The translations under genes and the position numbers were made by a program. A DNA stretch of 64,000 bases from Zhengitettix transpicula (lineage: Eukaryota > Arthropoda > Insecta > Orthoptera > Tetrigidae), in the NCBI GenBank assembly GCA_037074705.1, contig CM073590.1, forward strand, positions 179,691,246 through 179,755,245, in the 5' to 3' direction. Of the stretch, positions 10,471 through 20,911 are shown one piece after another; within the stretch, counting starts at the first letter, position 1, and the number at the start of each line of letters is the position of its first letter. Below the pieces are notes generated by a model, which was not told where the DNA came from, ran no database searches, and saw nothing but the letters and a program-made list of their open reading frames with translations.

Positions 10471-11549
10471 CTATATATCTTTATATAGTGCGTGTTAATA
10501 TATTAACTTACGAGTATATCAGTTTAATATCTTCTTAAACAAAACAAAACAAGCTATATAGGCGAAATTATTCGCTGCCGTGGTAGCCTCTGAAACGATA
10601 ACACGGTACTCAAACCATCTGAAAGAAATAAACTGAGGAACTTTATAGTTATTAATAATTTGTTGGCATGACTGAAGCTTATACAAATGGGCGCCATGTT
10701 GAAATTTTTTTAGAATTTTTTTTACACTGAGTATGATGTCAAAAGTTTTGTACGGATGTCGTTTTTTAACTAGCGAACACAAAACTTGCTCAAAATAAGT
10801 AAAATAAACACTCATACAGTTACAGAAACCTTGAATGAAAACATTGGATAATGATTTTTCAAGGTTTTTAAGTGGTAAACGAAGGACACATCCTCCTGAG
10901 CGTCAAACTTCAATTTCATATATACCAGTAATTTCTGAAGATTGCCAAAAAAGGGGTCTTAGAATCGTAAATATTATCCACAAATGAAGTAATTTTACTT
11001 AATTTCGCCATTTGTATAAACTTTAATCTAGCAAGTTGTTGATTAGGGAGTCTTGATTGGTAATATTTTAAATGATTTATTCTTCGGAGGTTTGAAGCGA
11101 CACTTGTATCGCAATCGAAAACTAGCTAGGAAATATTCATCTATCAGCATAGTTATCATTTACCAGTGCTGGCTGTTCCTCTGAGCTTCAATTCGCACAT
11201 TACATTTTTACTTAAAGTATCTTCACGAACATCTACTCTCGTGAAAGTTGAGACTGTAATGGATATAGTAAAATTGTGTTTATAACAAAACATACTATCC
11301 CTTAATATACAGAAACCCAACATAATTAACGTTTCACCAGTTTGTACTTCCTCCAAAAAATTGATGACAACTCGCACCTATCTAGGTCTGCCACATTTGA
11401 TTGATTTAACAATAAATACGTAACACAACACGTTACTTAAATTCTGATAACATTAATTTGAAGGTCAACAAAACGTATATAATATTTTTTTCTTGACATA
11501 TTCGAGTGGGATCCTTCCATTTTTAAGTCTCCAACGTTATGTGAATCTA
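10471..11549. other. AT-rich DNA without recognisable feature
   Basis: No exon or repeat relative found. Confidence 0.4.
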
Positions 11550-12395
11550 ATGAATAAGAAAGATAGCCAATACAGACAAAAAAAGGTAATATAAATACCA
11601 CACAACGTTCTGGGGATCCTTGTTCCTTTCGGCATGTGCTAAGAAGAGCCTGGAGAAACACAACTGCACTGGTCAGTTGACAACAATCAAAAGCTACGAA
11701 AACGCAACGACAATGGGAGTGCCGAAGGGTTAGCGTAACAATAAGGGAGCAAGACAATGGGAAAACAGAAGGTTTAGCGTAATAATAAGGTATCATAGCA
11801 ATTATTACAGATCCAGTAATACCCTTTCATACTTGATTAAACACCACAAGGATCCACTTGACACCTACAGTAAACATTGTGTTGTTTACAAAATCACTTG
11901 CTCTAATTGTAATTCCTGCTACATTGGGCAAACAAAACGTTCCCTTAATACACGTATCAAAGAACATATCAAACTTCCTATTGCTAAACAAACTGTAGTA
12001 TCCAAACATATAAACAGTTCTAAACATACATTTGATTGGCAAAATACTAAGATTTTAGACACTGACACCAGGTACAATTCTCATTTCAGAGATGCTTCAC
12101 ATTAAATCAAACATCACGTCTATTTATGTACAAACAGACAATAATTACTATGATCCCTTATTATTACGCTAAATCTTCTGTTTTCCCATTGTCGTTGCTC
12201 CCTTTTATTGTTATGCTAACCCTTCGGCTCTCCCATTGCGTTTCGTCGCTGTTGAGTGTTGTCAACTGACCAGTGCAGTTGTGTTTCTCTAGGCTCTTCT
12301 TAGCACCTGACGAAAGGAACAAGGATCCCAGAAACGTTATTTTGTATTTATATTACCTTTTTTGTCTGTATTGGCTATCTTTATTATTCATTATT
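11550..12395. mobile_element. Penelope-like element remnant with inverted arms
   Basis: Arms 11550-11800 and 12140-12395 are inverted copies of each other: for example GGATCCTTGTTCCTTTCG at 11614 against CGAAAGGAACAAGGATCC at 12311, CAGTTGACAACA against TGTTGTCAACTG (12257-12268), and AGATAGCCAATACAGACAAA against TTTGTCTGTATTGGCTATCT. They surround a ~340-bp core that encodes a GIY-YIG fragment. Penelope-like elements are known for a C-terminal GIY-YIG nuclease and for tandem or inverted pseudo-LTRs, and this fits both. The reverse transcriptase domain is missing. Confidence 0.75.
11833..12105 (+). pseudogene. GIY-YIG endonuclease fragment of a Penelope-like element
   Basis: A 90-residue open frame containing HCVVYKITCSNCNSCYIGQT, KRSLNTRIKEHI and SSKHTFDWQNTKILD. 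VVYKI..CYIGQT is the GIY-YIG core (V-Y-K instead of G-I-Y, YIG intact) and the R-x3-H(I) helix with CxxC-like cysteines is typical of the Penelope subfamily. The upstream polymerase is absent and the frame stops early, so the nuclease cannot act as a complete element protein. Confidence 0.75.
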
Positions 12396-12689
12396 TTCAA
12401 TCAGACGTAAATTTTTTCATTCGTTATGTGAATCTGTTTGCAGTTAATTTCGTGGCACTTACGTGTTGTGTGGTTGTGGCAGCAGCGTTTTCCATGCCCC
12501 TTCTTCGTTGCGTGCTAACGGTCCTTATAGTACCTTATAGTGTAAATATAATTATCGTCAGATTTCGAATTTAAAATAATAATAATTTGAGTCAGGAATA
12601 TTTTGCCTTGTGAGATGTAAATTGTCAGTTGTGTAACTATCTCTATTGGAGGCCCTATAGGCGGCCCTGAAAAGTAATCTGGGGCACAA

Positions 12690-12965
12690 CAGTATCAACT
12701 TGTAAAATTTTAACTGAGTTAAAAATTTGATTTATTAAATTAGTTTTGTTATATTTTAAATTCTTGTTTTCATTTTTAACTTTTAAATTGTTTATAACAA
12801 ATTTGTGCTCCAACGTGGGCTTGTCTTCAGTTAATTTTAATTTGAATAAATATTTTGTTTATTACAAATTTGTTCTCCAACTTGGGCTCGTCTTCTGTAA
12901 ATTTTAATTAAATAATATTGTTTAATACAAATTTGGCGCCTCAACGTAAAATTAATCATTTATTT
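12690..12965 (+). repeat. Tandem ~70-bp units with a primer-binding-site-like motif
   Basis: Three successive units carry AATTTGTGCTCCAACGTGGG (about 12801), AATTTGTTCTCCAACTTGGG (about 12868) and AATTTGGCGCCTCAACGT (about 12930), spaced by AT-rich sequence. The best version resembles TGGCGCC-type primer binding sites that follow the 5' LTR of retrotransposons. It lies immediately before the LTR-like copy C. Confidence 0.4.
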
Positions 12966-12979
12966 TGATTATTACAATA

Positions 12980-13950
12980 TATTGTAATATACAAAATTGA
13001 TTGTGGCTTTTTAAATGAAAGAATTTAATTTAAAAACAAACAAATTTATTAGCAATAATTTAAAAATAATTACACAAATAATTACAAATAGAATTTATCT
13101 CAGGGTCATTACTGGGTTTGATAATGGCTAATCATTTATTTAGAAATCTTATCAACACAAATTTCAATAAAAAGATTTACTCGTCAATTAACAAAGACGA
13201 AATTTACTTGTCGACGAAATTATACTAAAAAGATGGATTCTACTTAACAAATTTTATCAAACGAAGAGAACGAAATCTGACGACTATCTTTTAATCCAGT
13301 TTACATAATTAATTATTTTATATTGGTACTCACGGCAGCATTCCAGAATACTTTTTACTTACGAAGCACTATGACGGGTTTTTGCACAGCTTCTACTAAA
13401 ACTCACTGATTCTAAAATTAGTATTTTTAGATCAAAATCAGGAACCAGGAACCTCCTCTTCGTCTCCCCCTCGGTTGACCTCTGCCAATCTCTGCCTGGC
13501 TATGTTCACCAAAACTGTCTGTTCTTAGCAGGTTTTATAGTTCTGCTTGTGTGAATGTTTTGTCTATGCTTTCCTGCAAGTTTATTTCGATTCTCGTTCT
13601 CGCCTTTCGTTTTCGTCCTCGTCTGTCTGTACGTGTTTAATCTTCAAATTCCAAAAGTTCTTTTACGACCACCCGATCGCTGAGGAGCCAAAATGCGGAC
13701 TGAACTCTACCGTATCTTAATGTGAACTCCACTCTACCGTAACGTGAACTCTTAATGCGACCTGCCTTCTGCCATATCATAACGTGAACTGTCTCCTCAA
13801 TATTTTAATATGACCTGTACTTGACCAAACCTTCCAGCCAACTGAACAACCGTCTCCTAATTTTGAGCGCGCAGTGCTTCTTCCGACAAAGAAACAATGC
13901 TCTGCTACATTGTTGTTTTGTGTTCGGTACCGCCGTAAGAATATATTTCT
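12980..13950. repeat. LTR-like ~1 kb repeat, copy C
   Basis: Counterpart of 3845-4790, with the same order of blocks: AAATGAAAGAATTTAA, TTATTAGCAATAATTTAAAA, CTCAGGGTCATTACTGGGTT, GACGAAATTTACTTG, CACTGATTCTAA, and the GC-richer end with TTTTGAGCGCGC at 13860. It also contains repeated GTGAACTC units (13720-13790). Confidence 0.45.
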
Positions 13951-14079
13951 CAAACAATTTATATTTTCAAATTTGCAATTAATGTGTTAATTAATTGGCA
14001 TTACAATATATGTATATATATATAAACTGTCTTCTTCTTCTAATAAATAAAATTGACTGTGTCATTGTGTGTGTGTGTG

Positions 14080-14250
14080 TATGTTCCGCAATCAAATCTA
14101 CACGCGTGGAGCAAATTCGACCCAACCCACCCCATCACCACTCCCGTACATCCCACCCACTCAGTCCATCCAACCCATGAAACGCAACATCCCCAACATC
14201 ACCAGTGAATCCTCTACCCCAACAATGTATGCACCTCAAATAGACAAATT
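14080..14250 (+). mobile_element. LINE 3'-coding fragment (same family as 57.2-57.7 kb)
   Basis: In a + frame the segment reads PPTQSIQPMKRNIPNITSES and TPTMYAPQIDKL. The minus-strand fragment at 57.25-57.41 kb has the same order of Pro/His/Ser-rich sequence, [12 protein letters not shown] and a DGQIK end. It is the C-terminus of a non-LTR reverse transcriptase ORF, here heavily truncated. Confidence 0.5.
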
Positions 14251-14849
14251 AAGGTTCTAGGAAAAAAATTGCAAATTTATTTTAATTACTGGATTAACAT
14301 AATTACAAAGTTCCCATGTTAACTAAAGTTTTGTCTAATAGTTTTTTTTAAAATTTTTCATTCGAACCGGAAACAAACACTGGGTCAGACACGACTACGA
14401 CCACTAGGGGCGGGGGAAGAAATTTTAAACTTGCTAAAATACCTGATACTTGTGTCAAAACAATATTTTCTGGCTCAATCAGCTTAATAGTGTTTATCCG
14501 GCATTTTTTGTGTAAAATTTCAAACCTTTCGGCATATAAGTGGAACATCTCCAGGGAAGGGCGTAGTTGGGCGAAAAAAAACAAGATTTGTACCGAGTCC
14601 AGGGTTATAAATGTCGCTGACTAATTATAACATTCAACTTGATGGTTGAGATGTACTTCAACCCATAGGAGTGTGTGTGGAAGGCGTAAACAAAGTTTCG
14701 CGTACAATCTTAAACACGTGCAGCGAATTCTACTAAATTTTGTACAGATGTTATATACGAAACAAATACTAGATCGGTAAAACATTCGTATCACTTGTTG
14801 AGGTGAGGGGGGGGGGGGGGGGGGGAAAGGTGGAATTTTAAAGATATTC

Positions 14850-15490
14850 TAAATTGACAGGAAGTATTTTTGACTCTTAAAGCACCGGGATATACTCCCA
14901 GGAGTACCGGGAATATTTTCCACGTTCTTGTGGTACCCAGAGTAGATTTGACACACTCGAAGTAACAGAAGTAATTTTTTTCTTCTTAGTTTAAGTGAAA
15001 TATTTCTGAATCTGTTCATATAATGAAAATCTTTTTGACTAGTAAAGATACTAGGTGTATTCTTGTCTCGGTGAAGGTAGCTATAGTATTTTTTTACTCT
15101 TAGAGAACGAGAGTATTTTTTGTCCCTTCAGGGATTATTTTTTACTCTCTCAAGGTATTGGCAGTATTTCTGACTCCCTTAAGGTGCCAGGCTATATTGT
15201 GGTATGGGGACTCTTCTTGACTCTTTTACCGTAATGGAAGTATTTTTGTCTTTCTTAACGTACTGTATTATTGATTCTGTTAGCGTACCGGGAGTGTTTT
15301 TAAACTCTCTTAAAGATATGATAGTAATTTTGACTCTCTTAAGGTATGGAAAATAATTTTGATTCTTTTAAGGTATCTGGAGTATTATTTACACTCAAGG
15401 TGCACGAAGAAACTTTGACTCGCTTCTCTTAATGTATTGGAAAGAATTGTGATTCCCTTAAGGTACCGGGAGTAGTTTTGATAATATATT
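14850..15490. repeat. Degenerate 29-bp minisatellite
   Basis: About 20 imperfect units of consensus AAGGTACCGGGAGTATTTTT followed by GACTCTCTT (28-34 bp spacing), clearest at 15280-15480. The left part is more decayed. A 19-base G run (14807-14825) lies just upstream. An isolated inverted monomer occurs at 45449-45477. Confidence 0.75.
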
Positions 15491-16672
15491 CCTTCTGCAT
15501 AGGTAGGTTAAATCACTTCTTGATAAATAGATTAATTTATAATTATATACTTCTCGGGCATATAAAAAAATAACCGGGTACCAGCGGCCACCCTGCTAGT
15601 GTATATAAGGACGCGACATTAACTAAATAATTTGTATCGAAGGCTAAGAGATAAAGGTTATGGGTTACCTGAAATTGATGCTCAGCTTCTCATTCACTTG
15701 GACTCAATGTCATGGAACTGCATCTGAGAGTCCCAGCGACATTGTCAATAAGACTGTCTATTGCGGGTTAGTATTTCGCAGGGGTTTTGCATCTCGCCCC
15801 AAATGGATTTCTCGAGTTATGTTCCTCGCCTAAGACACCAGGCGAATCCTCACACAATTCTCCAAGTCCCATCTATAAATTCTAAACTTTTGCTAAATGA
15901 TGCATTAAAAAGAAACTTTGTCAAACTATGTAATAATCTAGTTTTCTGAGAGTCAGGTCATAGCCGTGACCTAAGCCACACATGACGAGACAGAAGCAAA
16001 TGGTTGATATCCTAACCTAACATGACCGTCCTGGATTTGAACTTCCCTTCCTTCATATTTTAGAAGGAGTTGCTCGTGAAACTTATCTCTCGAACTAAAT
16101 GTTGCTCAATATTCTTAGTGCGGACGTGAACCCGACGCATGGCTGCCCTCTCCCGCCATCTCAGCCTGTATTCCCTTCCTTCGGCTAAAATTAATTGAGG
16201 ATTTTAAACTAACAGATGTTCATAGGAGGTATGCAAAGATAGATATCAAAAAAGGAGAAGAAATTTGTCGTGACCGTTTCAGAAAAGATTGGTGCTTCAC
16301 CCAAAACATCTGAATGGATACTAACGTATGATATTCGTACTACCGGTCACGGAATTCCGAGGACGCAGGACTACTGACACCTATGTATCAACCTTGTACA
16401 TATTATTGATGAGTAGGACTTTTTAAACGAATTGTGCACAATTACAACACCATGCTGAGGTGTTAACTATAGGGCTTACTGTCACTAATATGAAATTGAG
16501 TAAAATTATGATAGCAATATTATTTATTTTTAGTATTTTCACATTCATAATACTTCGTAACTTATTAAGAATACTACAAAATATTGAAATAAATATTTAC
16601 TATGTTACTACATCGCTACTATTAATCATATTTACTTGCCAAGGAATTGAACCTTCTGGTCATATGAAATAG
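15491..16672. other. Unassigned intergenic DNA
   Basis: Moderate GC around 15.56-16.2 kb. A 62-codon frame at 15761-15949 has no recognisable motif and no splice support, so I do not call it. Confidence 0.35.
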
Positions 16673-17020
16673 TCACGAAATTCGTATCGGATTTATTTTG
16701 AATATCTTGGTGGTCTCCTCTGGAGTACTCTGTAGACTTATCATTAACTGCGGTTGTTGAACTTCCGATATCCCTGCTCCAGGTATCTTATTTCCATAAG
16801 GATTCCGAATCAAAAGAGGTTGCTGGAGTCTAATCATTCCTTGAAGCAGCATTTCTTCTAAGTAAATTGTGCAAGTAGGCACAAGTAAAAGTCTCTTAAT
16901 TTCATCGGATATAATCTGTTTCGAAACCTTTAAAGTATATTGAAGGCTTATGAATGAATCGCCATTGTCGAGAAAACGGATGGTGATTGCCTGCATTTCC
17001 GGAAGATACACGAAATCTAT
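16673..17020 (-). pseudogene. PIF/Harbinger-type transposase remnant
   Basis: The minus-strand frame reads LPEMQAITIRFLDNGDSFIS followed by LQYTLKVSKQIISDEI. This fits the N-terminal helix-turn-helix region of Harbinger (HARBI1-like) transposases, whose usual form is LRFLATGDS(F/Y)xSLxYxFxVSxxxIS. The frame loses similarity after about 45 residues and no DDE catalytic residues are visible, so the copy is dead. Terminal repeats were not located. Confidence 0.5.
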
Positions 17021-18964
17021 CGGCCATCCTCATAAAATTTCGAAACCCCATTCTGTCCACTATTTTTAGTGTGTATTCGAGGTGGTGTTATATTTTCATA
17101 TTAATTCATCAATCCAGCAGTTTTTTCTCAGCTCATTTTTTGGTAGATCCAGTTCCCTTGTGAACATATTTATGGAAAGTCCCAAAACTCCGATACATAT
17201 GAGGACACGATTACTAGCGTGACAATGTTGAGGGCAAAGAGTTCGCGACAAAGAATCACAAGTCTGCAACAAAGAGTCCGAACAATGAATCTAAGTGCGT
17301 AATATGCTTTCAAGTCTGGAGGAATTTTTTCAAATTTTCAGAGGCGTTAGTCTCCTTCTACGGGAAGGAAACACATCCCATGCATCGACACGCTCCACGG
17401 TTAGGATAGAAATTTGTGTATAAACGTGTAAATTAAATCGTTGTGTTAAATGGGAAACGATTAAAACCCCTTCAAAATATCAAAGCCAGGACTGAGGCGC
17501 CAACTTATCCTGCGCAAGTACCTATGCGTTCCCAGCAAATCATTTATGAACTACCTGCCATGATTCACTAAGATCGCATTATATAAATGATTATTGGCGA
17601 TTGTAATATACGAACTAATTAATTCTGCATACGCTGTAGTGCCCGAGCCAGCAGTCTAAGGTAAAGAACCAGATTTTGACTATTTTGAGGTATAATATCT
17701 CTATAGCTCACACTCTAAAACAAAACAATTTTAGATATCCTATACAATTTGTTGCGCTCTATGTAATGGAAATAACAATATTTGGTAAATGCATCCATAG
17801 TGAGTGAAATGAAAGTGGAGGTCTTAATAGTTTCACAAAATTATTTTACTAGCACTGAACATCCTATCCCAAATCACAAGATATCCGACCTTTGTGTTGT
17901 AATCATTAGTCCAACAAAACACATTTTATTACATTTATGTACCATCTGCCAGTTTTAAATATGGGCCAGTATTGTGATGTAACCAAGCAGCCTCGAAACT
18001 TGAATCAAATCGATCAGAGCATAGTCTTAATTAGTCAGGCTGAATACATATCCTGTGACCTCAACGAGTATTTTTAGGATTTTCAAATGTCTAAAGAGAA
18101 AGAGTCTGAAAGGTGAAAAGGTCTCAATGGAATAGAGTGAATATAAGAATTGTTTTTGTGTGCCCAGGACCGATTGTTATTCTTCTTCCCTGAAGACAGG
18201 TAGCTTTTTACTATTATAAACATTACACTCCTTCACCTTAGATAATGGATACCCAAATACAATTATATTGATACACCAGCAAAAAATAAATACCATATGA
18301 TCCCATATGCGATACTACAAACTAAATCCCTAACCCTACAGCCATAAACATATTTAATTTTTGAAAATCTGATGAAAACATTAAACAATATAGAATAATT
18401 ACTGAATAATCACATTTAAATGTAACCATAGAAAATTGGTAATGTGTGAATTCATATGGAATTGTGTATTTCAGAAAAAAATTGGAATAAATGTTACTTT
18501 ACAAGTATATCATAGTAACAGTCAACCACAGTAAATATATGATAAATTTTGTCAACTATATACTTAACAGCAAAAATTGTTGTAATGCATTTTATACAAA
18601 AAAGGTTGGTATGTTCAGAAATTAATTAAAACATTCATGGATACAGTAATATATTCAACCAAATAATCAAACTTTATTGCATCATCATAAATATATAAAA
18701 CTTTAAATGGATAATGTAAAAACTGTGCTGATAAAAAATTATCTTCTAAATTATAACAAAGCTAACATTTAAAGATGCAATTATTATAAAATGGCAGTTG
18801 TCTTGATGATACCAAGCATTTTTCATCATGTTATAAATTCTGTAAAAACACACTTTTTAATTCAAAGTAAATTTGTGTGTGATAACCTGTTGTTGGCATA
18901 CAATGCATGGACACATTCATGTAATGAGCATGGTAGATTAACCAACAATGTTTTTTTTATTTTG
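17021..18964. other. Unassigned intergenic DNA
   Basis: No exon, tRNA or repeat relative was recognised. It becomes strongly AT-rich after about 18.2 kb. Confidence 0.4.
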
Positions 18965-18972
18965 GTGGAGAC

Positions 18973-19797
18973 CAGTGGCGGCTCATGCATATAAATTAAT
19001 TTAGGAAGAAATAATTTTTCTTAAATTTAAGAAACTTCATAACGTTGTAACACTACAAATTTATGCAGACTTCAAATTCATTTTGCAGTGCCCTAGCTCC
19101 TGCTAAAGCATCCAACTGGACAGCCAGTGCTATCCCAGCAACAGCACGGGATTTTTTACTTAATGACAAGTGTGCATGCACAGTACTCCTTTTCTTAACC
19201 TTGCATCAGCCCTAAAATTCAACAGACTGATTCTTGTGCTAGAATTCTTACAGCACTTGGCCCCTAAACAGAGCCATGTAGCACAATGAAACAAAAGCAC
19301 AGCCTAATCAGGAGACAACCAACAAAATCTAAATAAAACTTAAGTATTCAGTAATTATAAGTCTTATTTTAAAGTACTTTATGTTTTTAAAAGAAAACTA
19401 ATATTCCTCCTTTTCGGATATTATTTCAAAAAATCACAATCTAAAGTTATTTTAACGAAAACAATATTTAAGTGCAAATATATACTCCACGACCCTGAAT
19501 ACAACACTGTTCACTGGTTTGTTCAAAAAATTAACTTCATTAAAATTTTGTACAAAGGAAAAATACTTTTGTGTTAGAAAAGTGTATCAAATTTAGTGCT
19601 TAATTATTCTGCTTTTAAATATTAGACACTATTGGAAATTATGTAGACAGAATTAGAAATGTAGCATATTAAGGAGTGATCAGTATGTTGGTAACACTAT
19701 TGTTATTGTAGTATTAATATTGTACAATGTTAACCTTATAAAAATGGTTTTTGGGGTGATTTAGCATATAACTTGAGAAAGTCACGAGCCGCCACTA
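18973..19797. mobile_element. hAT-type nonautonomous element (MITE) with perfect 8-bp target duplication
   Basis: Terminal inverted repeats CAGTGGCGGCTC (18973-18984) and GAGCCGCCACTA (19786-19797) enclose 825 bp. The octamer GTGGAGAC is present directly outside both ends (18965-18972 and 19798-19805). An 8-bp duplication and this type of terminus are characteristic of hAT elements. There is no transposase ORF. Relatives lie at 22.33-22.77 and 34.31-34.96 kb. Confidence 0.9.
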
Positions 19798-20299
19798 GTG
19801 GAGACTAGACTCAAATGAATAAAATACATATTTTAAATCACACACAAATTCTAAGGAAAAATATCTAACAACTTAGTCACACATTTGCAACTTAATAAAT
19901 GTTTTACAGTAATACTTCATATTGCTAAATGAGAATGCATAGTACAAATGTATTTTTTCTCCAGAAGAAATTGGCAATCTCAATTGTGAACACATTAGAT
20001 TGACAAAACGAGCATTTTATAACTTACACATTTTTTAACTCACTTTCTTGAAATAAAACTGGGAATTGTGGCAAAGAAAATAAGTATGACTAATTAAGGC
20101 TGCACATTGTGATGACTGACCACACTGTAGTCAGACATGGTGCAGCAGTCCTCAGACGATTGATAGGCATTTTAAAATTGGACACACCCTTTGCATAGCA
20201 GCATAATGACGCCAACTTTCAATTTAAGTCAGCCACCCTCTGTCTTTCTTTCCTGTCCAATTGAATTATGAATTATTTTGACAATGTCACATTATCATT

Positions 20300-20303
<4 letters not shown>

Positions 20304-20369
<66 letters not shown>
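20304..20369. repeat. (TA)n microsatellite
   Basis: About 33 uninterrupted TA dinucleotides, 0.5 kb downstream of the PYM stop codon. Confidence 0.95.
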
Positions 20370-20372
<3 letters not shown>

Positions 20373-20911
20373 GTCACTTAACACAGAAAATCTCAAAGTA
20401 TTATTATTTATGTCACTTTTCAGATTAAATATTCAGCTAGTACCCTAAAAAAAACATTACTGATATTTTATAATCAACAATACATTTAAATTTAAGTAGG
20501 GAAGTTATTATTTGGAATCCTATCATACTTGTGTAATAACCTTTTTTAAAAATACAAACTATTAAGAAAATTGGTGGAATATTCTCTTCTCAACCTAGAG
20601 TTATCTATAATCTACTATTACCGATTTTACAGTAACTTGTAAGAAATTAAACTAAAGCATAATTAAAAGATTAAATGTTCGCTCTGAATATTCTAATAAT
20701 ATGAAACAAATTACAACAGTTTTAATTGCAAGCAATAAAGAATGGTTAACATTTACTATCTACAAAAAAAAGTGACATCTACTGATATTTCTCTTTAATT
20801 TATATGATTAATAACAATGTCATATAAAAAAATTAAAAATTATGAAAATTTCTTGATGAAACATCAATAGCTTCCATTGTCACTGTACGATATTGTCAGA
20901 TAAACAAAAAC

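Noticed and set aside
11437..11796. 119-codon minus-strand frame
   Set aside because: It spans an inverted arm of the Penelope-like remnant; the equivalent frame in the opposite arm is broken, so it is not an independent gene.
18791..18994. 67-codon plus-strand frame
   Set aside because: It ends inside the hAT terminal repeat, has no splice signals and no recognisable motif.
20304..20369. Origin or regulatory element at the long TA tract
   Set aside because: A plain (TA)n microsatellite; similar tracts occur at 29.9, 38.2 and 55.4 kb next to repeats.
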